Shown here: piece after piece, positions 1 to 5,157 of the stretch | Position numbering within the stretch: the first letter of the stretch is position 1 | Layout: each line of letters starts with the position of its first letter | Assembly (NCBI GenBank): GCA_905236465.1 | Contig: CAJOQA010000078.1 | Span: 1 to 6,149, forward strand | Origin: an uncultured Treponema sp. | GTDB taxonomy: Bacteria > Spirochaetota > Spirochaetia > Treponematales > Treponemataceae | Direction of reading: 5' to 3' | DNA: 6,149 nucleotides | Notes under the pieces: model-generated | The model's input: only the letters and a program-made list of their open reading frames with translations | Database searches by the model: none | What the model was told of the DNA's origin: nothing | Program-made: the position numbers and the translations under genes

Positions 1-263
1 AAAGCCCCGCCTTCTTCCTTTGACCGGTAAATTATTTCACCGGAGTTGACCACAGAGTTTTTGGCAAGTATTCCCATAACGGCCTTTGTTGTGACAGACT
101 TTCCCGAACCGCTTTCGCCGACAATGGCCACAGTTTGCCCTCTTTTTAGTTCCAAGTTAACTCCGCGGATTGCGTTTACAAGACCAGCAGTTGTTTTGAA
201 AGATATTGAAAGGTCTTTTACGCTGAGGATTGTATCTTTTGTTTCTTCGCTTTCACTAATCAT
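1..263 (-). CDS. oppD: Oligopeptide ABC transporter ATP-binding protein OppD (partial, N-terminus)
   Basis: This is the first 87 codons of a nucleotide-binding subunit; the rest lies beyond the left edge. The start is the ATG at 263-261, with GGAGG at 274-270 six bases upstream. Residues about 12-48 (ILSVKDLSISF, then AIRGVNLELKRGQTVAIVG) form the opening strands of an ABC ATPase. A clear Walker A follows, GESGSGKS at residues 49-56, with K55 as the phosphate-binding lysine. VNSGEI at 72-77 also fits the OppD/DppD subgroup. Walker B, the ABC signature and the C-terminal peptide-transporter extension fall outside the window. The gene begins one base after the oppC stop, so the two are surely co-transcribed and probably translationally coupled. 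The protein would sit on the cytoplasmic face and hydrolyse ATP to drive peptide import. OppD rather than OppF is inferred from the order oppA-B-C-D. Confidence 0.93.
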   Translation of the reverse strand, partial: MISESEETKDTILSVKDLSISFKTTAGLVNAIRGVNLELKRGQTVAIVGESGSGKSVTTKAVMGILAKNSVVNSGEIIYRSKEEGGA

Positions 264-264
264 T

Positions 265-1305
265 TTAGCCCTCCGCAAATTTGGGGTCTAATGCTTCCCT
301 AAGACCATCAGCTAGGATATTGAAGCTTAGCATAAGAAGTGCCAGTACCAAAATAGGTGGTATTATTTGGTAGGGGTGGGTTGTAAAACTGTTAAAGGCA
401 TCGCTTATAAGGGAACCCAAGGAACACTGGGGAACCGGAATGCCAAGGCCTACAAATGAAAGGAAGGCTTCGGTGAAGATTGCCGTTGGTATAGAAAACA
501 TTGTCTGTGTTATAACCTGCCCCACTATGTTCGGTAAAATCTCATGGAAAATAATTGAAAAGTTTTTTGCCCCCAGTGTGCGGCTGGCAAGGACGAATTC
601 CCTTTCCTTCAGGTTCAGCATCTGGGCCCGGGCAATGCGGCTCATTCCAATCCATTCAGTTATCATAAGGGCAAAGATTATGGTTGCGATGCCAGGCTTT
701 AAGACCAACATCAAAAGGGTTACTATGACAAGGCGGGGAATTCCGTTTACGATTTCGCTTATCCGCTGCATTACACTGTCAATCATTCCGCCAAAATAAC
801 CAGAAATAAGTCCATAGCTCAGTCCAATTATCATATCTATTAAAACTGCGATAATTGAAATGTAAAGTGAAACCCGTGTTCCCATCCAGGTGCGGGTCCA
901 GATGTCTCTTCCCAGTGTATCGGAACCAAACCAATAGTAAACGTCTGTGTCTCCGTTTTTTTGATAGAGGTTTGTTGTTTTGCTGCCTGTGGTCGTTTTT
1001 AATTTTTCTTCTCCGTTAAAGAGAGGAATTTTTTGTAAAACTTTTACGCGGGGTGCATAGTTTTTTTGAGCAAGGTTTTGTTCCGAATAGGTATAACGGT
1101 TCATTCCTGGTCCTAAAAAAGCCAATAGGACAATCAGGATGATAAAAATTCCTGCGGCAACAGCTCCCTTGTTTGCAAAAAAACGCTTACGAACTTCTGT
1201 CCAATAGCTTAGGGAAGAAAAATTGGAATCTATTTGTGCAGAGCTTGTGTCTGATTTAAGCTCAAAATCATCAGGATAAAATCCAGCAGGTTCAGGACTA
1301 TTCAT
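265..1305 (-). CDS. oppC: Oligopeptide ABC transporter permease OppC
   Basis: This is a 346-residue inner-membrane permease of the BPD_transp_1 family, the second channel subunit of a peptide importer. A cytoplasmic N-terminal tail of about 45 residues precedes TM1 (about 46-65). A long extracytoplasmic segment (66-125) follows, then the family hallmark FGSDTLGRD (126-134). Five further hydrophobic segments lie at about 144-170, 190-202, 205-221, 258-280 and 315-335. The EAA coupling loop, which docks on the ATPase, is at about 236-255 (FVLASRTLGAKNF). The C-terminus ends in the typical LADGLREALDPK. The ATG at 1305 overlaps the oppB stop by 8 bases and has GGAGG at 1316-1312 with 6-base spacing, so the start is secure. 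Length and motifs fit OppC/AmiD, and the long TM1-TM2 loop resembles what I recall of Firmicute AmiD-type proteins. Substrate range cannot be told from the sequence. Confidence 0.95.
   Translation of the reverse strand: MNSPEPAGFYPDDFELKSDTSSAQIDSNFSSLSYWTEVRKRFFANKGAVAAGIFIILIVLLAFLGPGMNRYTYSEQNLAQKNYAPRVKVLQKIPLFNGEEKLKTTTGSKTTNLYQKNGDTDVYYWFGSDTLGRDIWTRTWMGTRVSLYISIIAVLIDMIIGLSYGLISGYFGGMIDSVMQRISEIVNGIPRLVIVTLLMLVLKPGIATIIFALMITEWIGMSRIARAQMLNLKEREFVLASRTLGAKNFSIIFHEILPNIVGQVITQTMFSIPTAIFTEAFLSFVGLGIPVPQCSLGSLISDAFNSFTTHPYQIIPPILVLALLMLSFNILADGLREALDPKFAEG
269..274 (-). promoter_or_regulatory. Ribosome binding site of oppD, inside the end of oppC
   Basis: GGAGGG on the minus strand lies 5 bases before the oppD ATG and within the last codons of oppC. 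It fixes the oppD start and suggests that ribosomes finishing oppC help initiate oppD. Confidence 0.8.
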
Positions 1306-2236
1306 GAACTGCCTCCGAGAGTCTGATTCTGGGGTCTATAACTCCGTAAAGGAGGTCTACAATCAGCATAATTCCTATGTAAAGGGCTGAATAAATAAAG
1401 CTTAAACTAATTACTACATTGTAGTCATTAGATTGAATGGCTGTAACCAAGAGGGAACCAACGCCAGGTATGGCAAAGATTTTTTCTACAACTAAAGAGC
1501 CGGTCATCAGGTCTACAATGAGGGGGGCTAAAACCGTGATTATGGGGATAAGGGTATTGCGAAGGGCATGGGTAAAAATCAGTCTCATTCCGTAAATGCC
1601 CTTGCTTTCTGCAAGTAACATATATTCGCTACCTAAAGCCTCTAGCATCTCCGTGCGGGTAAAGCGGGCGATTGAAGCAAGTGTAAACATGCTTAAAGAA
1701 ATGCTGGGTAATATAGAAGAATAAAGGGCCTGCTTTGAAGAAAAAAGCATGGGGAAAAGTCGCATCTTAAAACCAAACTGGTAGCTTAGCGCAAGGGCAA
1801 AAACATAGCTTGGAATTGAAACCCCTAAAACTGAAACAATGGTGCTTAACGTGTCCCAAATTTTTCCGTGCCAAACAGCCGCGATTATTCCAAGCATTAG
1901 GCCTAAGATGGCTCCGACAAGAACTGCCTGAAAGCCCACCTGCGCGCTAACGGGAAGCCTTTGGGCTATAAGGTTTGAAATAGGGGTATTTTTGCTGATG
2001 TTATAGCTTAAGCCAAAATCCCCGCGGAACATATTTGCCACGTACTTAAAAAACTGAATCACAAGGGGCCTGTCCAAGCCATACTTTGCATACAGGGAAG
2101 CCCTTTGGTCTGCGGAAAGCTTTTCATCGTTAAAGGGAGAACCTGGCATTAACTGCAACAAGATAAAGAGCAAAAGCGTTATTGCCAAAAGAGTGAAAAG
2201 AGAAATAAGAATTCGTTTTAAGATATACTTTTTCAA
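1298..2236 (-). CDS. oppB: Oligopeptide ABC transporter permease OppB
   Basis: This is a 312-residue inner-membrane permease, the first channel subunit of the peptide importer. It starts with the classic OppB N-terminus, a short basic stretch and TM1 (about 10-30) ending in LQLMPGSPF. A periplasmic region follows with YGLDRPLVIQF (52-62) and GDFGLSY (72-78), both typical of OppB/DppB. Other membrane segments lie at about 100-122, 132-152, 172-190, 226-250 and 276-298. The EAA loop is at about 203-223 (SEYMLLAESKGI, then FTHALRN). The C-terminus is the usual LLYGVIDPRIRL. Initiation is at a TTG (2236-2234) with AGGA eight bases upstream. No ATG gives a better N-terminus, and an in-frame TAA lies upstream at about 2265. 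The gene is 67 bases after the oppA stop and overlaps oppC. The unusual start and modest ribosome binding site may keep its level below OppA. Confidence 0.95.
   Translation of the reverse strand: MKKYILKRILISLFTLLAITLLLFILLQLMPGSPFNDEKLSADQRASLYAKYGLDRPLVIQFFKYVANMFRGDFGLSYNISKNTPISNLIAQRLPVSAQVGFQAVLVGAILGLMLGIIAAVWHGKIWDTLSTIVSVLGVSIPSYVFALALSYQFGFKMRLFPMLFSSKQALYSSILPSISLSMFTLASIARFTRTEMLEALGSEYMLLAESKGIYGMRLIFTHALRNTLIPIITVLAPLIVDLMTGSLVVEKIFAIPGVGSLLVTAIQSNDYNVVISLSFIYSALYIGIMLIVDLLYGVIDPRIRLSEAVHE
1312..1316 (-). promoter_or_regulatory. Ribosome binding site of oppC, inside the end of oppB
   Basis: GGAGG on the minus strand is 6 bases upstream of the oppC ATG at 1305-1303 and within the oppB coding sequence. 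Together with the 8-base overlap (ATGAATAG) it indicates translational coupling of the two permease subunits, which are needed in equal amounts. Confidence 0.8.
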
Positions 2237-2244
2237 AATAATTT

Positions 2245-2248
2245 TCCT
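2245..2248 (-). promoter_or_regulatory. Weak ribosome binding site before the TTG start of oppB
   Basis: AGGA on the minus strand lies 8 bases upstream of the TTG at 2236-2234. It is weaker than the GGAGG sites of oppA, oppC and oppD. It lies six bases past the hairpin at 2254-2278, so folding there could affect access. Confidence 0.6.
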
Positions 2249-2253
2249 AATAG

Positions 2254-2278
2254 GTGTGGGGTATTAGCTCCCCCACAC
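2254..2278 (-). other. Intercistronic hairpin just upstream of the oppB ribosome binding site
   Basis: A perfect 8-bp inverted repeat, GTGTGGGG at 2254-2261 and CCCCACAC at 2271-2278, encloses a 9-base loop. It is GC-rich against an AT-rich background. On the minus strand no T-run follows, so it is not a standard intrinsic terminator. By analogy with binding-protein operons such as malE-malF, it could protect the oppA message from 3' decay or slow readthrough into the permease genes. That role is inferred. Confidence 0.6.
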
Positions 2279-2287
2279 AGAAAGCCT

Positions 2288-2300
2288 GTAGCAAAGCTAC
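2288..2300 (-). other. Small hairpin after the oppA stop codon
   Basis: GTAGC at 2288-2292 and GCTAC at 2296-2300 form a 5-bp stem with a 3-base loop, starting 3 bases after the oppA stop. It is followed by the larger hairpin at 2254-2278, so two structures sit in tandem in the 67-base gap. The stem is short and could be chance. Confidence 0.4.
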
Positions 2301-2303
2301 CCC

Positions 2304-3956
2304 TTATTCTTTTGTTGTGTTCTTGAATACACGGTTAAGGGCTACCGCATGGAATTCAATTCCCTTTACATTGCCCTTTACCATGCAGGCATCTGACTGC
2401 TGATAGACAGGGATGATTACGGCATCCTGCAATACTAACTTTTCAGCTTGCTTAAGGGTACTCCATCTTTCGACAGGCTTTTGTGCCAAGTCACCCCTTA
2501 CGCATCTGTCAATAAGGGCATCATACTCTGCATTAGACCAGAAGCCATAGTTGTTTGGATTGTCTGTAACCCACATTCCAAGGTAGGTCATTGGGTCTGC
2601 ATAGTCTGGTCCCCAGCGGGTAAAGCCTAACTGGAATGTTCCATCCTGCATATCCTGAACGCGTTGCTTTTTGGGTTCAACACGGAGGTTTATCTTAAGC
2701 CCTGGCAGGGTTGTCTCAAGTTCTTCTTTTATAACAGCTGCAACATTCTGCTGGATTGTTGTGTCATCAACAATCATCTCAAACTCAAATGTATCTTTGC
2801 CAAGTTCTGCTTTAGCTGCGTTGTAATAGGTAAGGGCCTTTTCTGCGTTGTCATCGCAGTATTCGGGGAATTCCTTTTGAATGAGGGTAAAGTCCTCACC
2901 TGAATCGCTGAATGCGTATTGGCTTGGAACTGCGGTATAAGTTGCCAAAGAACCATCTTTTACAACATCATCAACGATTTGCTGGCGGTTCAAGGCATGA
3001 GTTAATGCCATACGCAAATTCAAATTTGCAAGTTCTGGTACTTTCTGCATCATGGGGCTGATGTACCAAAGGTAGCCTGCACCTACAGTAAGGAATTCAC
3101 TATCATCTTTTACCTGATCAACTTGATCACCTGCAAGTTTAATTATATCAAGGTCGCCGTTCTGGTAACTCATCAAAGCCTGCTGGCTGTCTTTTATGAC
3201 CTGATAGTTAAGACCTGCAATCTTAATTTTTTCTGAATCGTAGTACTTTTCATTTTTTACAAGAGAAAAGCTTAGGGCAGCTGGCTGGTAATCGGTCATT
3301 ACAAAGGCACCATTGCTAAGTACTGTGTCTGCACTAGTAGCAAATGTGTCACCGCACTTTTCACAGAATTCACGGTTTACAGGGTAGAAGGTGGGGAAGT
3401 AAAGAATCTTTTCAAAGAAAGAAACAGGACCTTCAAGCTGAACTTCAAAAGTTTTGTCGTCCACAGCCCTTACACCAAGGTCTGTAACTGGAAGTTTTCC
3501 TTCTATAATCTGAGCTGCATTTTTTACCTGACCTACATCGCTTAGCATAAAAGAATACTCAGATGCAATTTTGGGGTCTACTGCACGCTGCCAACCGTAA
3601 ACAAAGTCATCAGCAGTAACGGGTACCCCGTTTGACCAGTAGGCATCGCTTCTGATTACAAATGTATAAGTAAGACCGTCCTCGCTAACTGTCTCATTTG
3701 CACACAAAGCATTTTTTGTAGAACCGTCTGCGTTCATCTGCTTAAGACCGTCCATAAAATCAGCTATAACTTCAAAAGAAGTTCCGTCTGTAGCCTGCTG
3801 AGGGTCAAGGCTTTGAACTTCAACTTCAACCATTACATTAACGGTTTTTAATTCAGAAACAGAAGCATTGGTATCTGTTTTTTTACCACAAGAAACAATT
3901 GTCAAAAGACTTGCAAGAGCCAAAATGGCAAGAGAACCCTTTTTTAGAGTTTTCAT
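2304..3956 (-). CDS. oppA: Oligopeptide-binding lipoprotein OppA
   Basis: This is a 550-residue extracytoplasmic solute-binding protein of the SBP_bac_5 (OppA/DppA) family that captures peptides and delivers them to OppB/OppC. The N-terminus is a lipoprotein signal: basic MKTLKK, a hydrophobic core, then lipobox IVSC with C23 as the lipidated residue. The family signature region is at about 92-128 (GLTYTFVIR, WSNGVPVTADDF, then YGWQRAVDP). LSNGAFVM at 213-220 and RWGPDYADPMTYL at 447-459 are also typical of OppA-like proteins. The start at 3956 is chosen because GGAGG at 3969-3965 is 8 bases upstream and it places the signal peptide correctly. A TTG at 3995 would add 13 residues, lies in a hairpin loop and is rejected. 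Length fits the family. The mature protein has a CxxC pair (C198, C201), which is noteworthy. The gene leads the opp operon behind its own promoter. The exact ligand is unknown. Confidence 0.95.
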   Translation of the reverse strand: MKTLKKGSLAILALASLLTIVSCGKKTDTNASVSELKTVNVMVEVEVQSLDPQQATDGTSFEVIADFMDGLKQMNADGSTKNALCANETVSEDGLTYTFVIRSDAYWSNGVPVTADDFVYGWQRAVDPKIASEYSFMLSDVGQVKNAAQIIEGKLPVTDLGVRAVDDKTFEVQLEGPVSFFEKILYFPTFYPVNREFCEKCGDTFATSADTVLSNGAFVMTDYQPAALSFSLVKNEKYYDSEKIKIAGLNYQVIKDSQQALMSYQNGDLDIIKLAGDQVDQVKDDSEFLTVGAGYLWYISPMMQKVPELANLNLRMALTHALNRQQIVDDVVKDGSLATYTAVPSQYAFSDSGEDFTLIQKEFPEYCDDNAEKALTYYNAAKAELGKDTFEFEMIVDDTTIQQNVAAVIKEELETTLPGLKINLRVEPKKQRVQDMQDGTFQLGFTRWGPDYADPMTYLGMWVTDNPNNYGFWSNAEYDALIDRCVRGDLAQKPVERWSTLKQAEKLVLQDAVIIPVYQQSDACMVKGNVKGIEFHAVALNRVFKNTTKE

Positions 3957-3964
3957 ATTTTTTA

Positions 3965-3969
3965 CCTCC
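3965..3969 (-). promoter_or_regulatory. Strong ribosome binding site of oppA
   Basis: GGAGG (within CGGAGGT) on the minus strand is 8 bases upstream of the ATG at 3956-3954. It decides the oppA start in favour of the 550-residue form over the longer reading from the TTG at 3995. Confidence 0.85.
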
Positions 3970-3978
3970 GAAAATAAC

Positions 3979-4013
3979 AAAAAAGGAGTCAGCAAACATA
4001 TGCTAACTCCTTT
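3979..4013 (-). terminator. Terminator-like hairpin in the oppA leader
   Basis: On the minus strand, arm AAAGGAGTTAGCA (4013-4001) pairs with TGCTGACTCCTTT (3994-3982). The 13-bp stem has a single G-U pair and a 6-base loop. The T-run spans 3984-3979 and continues, after one G, as TTATTTT. This is the form of a Rho-independent terminator. It lies about 80 bases past the sugar-binding gene and could end that transcript. It is also downstream of the likely oppA promoter and before the oppA ribosome binding site, so it may instead act as an attenuator or a 5' stabilising stem. The structure is clear; the role is inferred. Confidence 0.75.
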
Positions 4014-4024
4014 GTTGCTAGGGC

Positions 4025-4053
4025 ATTATATATAATTTAAAATATTTTGTAAA
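4025..4053 (-). promoter_or_regulatory. Sigma-70 type promoter for the opp operon
   Basis: On the minus strand TTTACA (4053-4048) and TATAAT (4030-4025) are separated by exactly 17 bases. This matches the housekeeping consensus in all but one position of the -35 box. The expected start of transcription is near 4019, giving a leader of about 63 bases before the oppA ATG. The region is AT-rich, so chance matches are easier, but spacing and location just upstream of the operon support it. An inverted repeat, TTTGTA at 4046-4051 and TACAAA at 4071-4076, overlaps the -35 box. Confidence 0.7.
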
Positions 4054-4094
4054 GTGTTTCTATTGCAAGATACAAATTTTTAATAAGAGCACCG

Positions 4095-5141
4095 CTAAAA
4101 ACTTGTTATGGGAACAAAGGGGACTGCATAGCACTGGTTTAACACGGCAGAATCGCTTGCGGGAGGCTCGTTGGTAAGCTGTGTCATACTTGTAATCCCG
4201 TCACTTGTGGAAAAAGCTCCGGTAGCCTTCTCGTTCTGAAAGTGCATTACAAGCTCAAAAGCTGTACGGGCCTGCATAGCCCCATCCTGTTTTACGGTTC
4301 CCAAAAGGGTTCCCGCATTTACTGCCCTAACGGCATCATCAATCGCGTCAATTCCCACAACAGGAAGTTCCTTTGCCAAGGTAGAAGCAGAAAAGCCTTT
4401 TTCTATAAGGGCATCCGCAGCCCCTAAGGCCATATCATCATTTTGGGCTATAACAGCATCTATTTTAGAACCATAGCGGTCATACCATATGTCCATCATC
4501 TGTCTGGCATTGTCACGGCTCCAGTTTGCAGAATCCGCTGCAAGAACATTCACCTGATAGCCTAAACTTTTAAGGCCGTCCATTACCCCCTGCAGCCTGA
4601 ACTTTTGCGCAGAATGGGAATAGGCACCGTAGAACATCACGACATTCATCGTCTTGCCTTCAAGTTTCCCGGGATTTTGAGAAAAATAGCTGTCGAGCAT
4701 TTTTGCCTGAAAGTTACCGGCAGAACTTTCCAAAGAGGAAGCGTAAAAGAGTTTTCTGCTTGCCTTCAAGGCAGCTACTGTAGGCGCAACATTGGAAAAA
4801 GCAGCGCAAGCATCGAAGCTAGCTACAAGCCTAGAAAGCTGACCTGTTATATCAGTGCTGACAGGCAGGATTACGAAGTGGCGAACTCCCTGGTTCAAAA
4901 GAGTTTTAAGTTGATCTGTTTGAATTGCAGTATCATCGTTTGCGGCATAGGTTATTAATTCCACACCTCTTTTTTGAGCTAAATCCCTTACAACATCACG
5001 GTAAGCAATCCTAAAGGTATCCTCGTTACCGACAAGCAGGGCTACCTGTATCTTTTCGTCATGTTTAGAAGAACAAGATGCAAAAAAGGCAAAAGTAAAA
5101 AAACATAATAAAACACATACAATTTTTATAGAAGTTTTCAT
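4095..5141 (-). CDS. Periplasmic sugar-binding lipoprotein, MglB/RbsB type (Peripla_BP_4)
   Basis: This is a 348-residue type 1 periplasmic binding protein anchored as a lipoprotein. The signal is MKTSIK plus a hydrophobic core, with lipobox FASC and C23 lipidated. F at -3 suits the relaxed lipoboxes known in spirochaetes. It aligns by eye with E. coli MglB: D41 and F43 match D14 and F16, N117 matches N91, H176 and R182 match H152 and R158, W207 matches W183, N234 (AQNDDMALGA) matches N211, and D265 (VVGIDAIDDA) matches D236. MglB D154 and N256 are replaced by A178 and Q285, and the calcium loop is absent. The start at 5141 gives a correct signal peptide; GGAG at 5156-5153 and AGGA at 5148-5145 lie upstream. 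It follows the chemoreceptor by 16 bases. No transporter genes follow, so a sensory role beside the receptor is inferred. The ligand is probably a sugar but unproven. Confidence 0.88.
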   Translation of the reverse strand: MKTSIKIVCVLLCFFTFAFFASCSSKHDEKIQVALLVGNEDTFRIAYRDVVRDLAQKRGVELITYAANDDTAIQTDQLKTLLNQGVRHFVILPVSTDITGQLSRLVASFDACAAFSNVAPTVAALKASRKLFYASSLESSAGNFQAKMLDSYFSQNPGKLEGKTMNVVMFYGAYSHSAQKFRLQGVMDGLKSLGYQVNVLAADSANWSRDNARQMMDIWYDRYGSKIDAVIAQNDDMALGAADALIEKGFSASTLAKELPVVGIDAIDDAVRAVNAGTLLGTVKQDGAMQARTAFELVMHFQNEKATGAFSTSDGITSMTQLTNEPPASDSAVLNQCYAVPFVPITSF

Positions 5142-5157
5142 TTTTCCTATTTCTCCG

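Noticed and set aside
440..799. Plus-strand open frame of 119 codons, and similar ones at 46-291, 2664-2903, 4605-4958 and 5426-5719
   Set aside because: All lie opposite strongly conserved minus-strand genes, show no family resemblance or convincing start signals, and read as antisense shadows.
2254..2278. Intrinsic terminator between oppA and oppB
   Set aside because: The stem is good, but on the minus strand it is followed by CTATTAGG and not a T-run, and oppBCD has no evident promoter of its own.
280..3585. Recurring GGGGTCTA on the plus strand, near 282, 1329 and 3575
   Set aside because: Each copy encodes a conserved Asp-Pro-Lys/Arg motif in OppC, OppB or OppA, so codon use explains it and it is not a dispersed regulatory repeat.
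3957..3995. Upstream TTG start giving OppA 13 extra residues
   Set aside because: The TTG lies in the loop of the leader hairpin, has no suitably placed ribosome binding site, and would bury the lipoprotein signal. The ATG at 3956 has GGAGG and a proper N-terminus.
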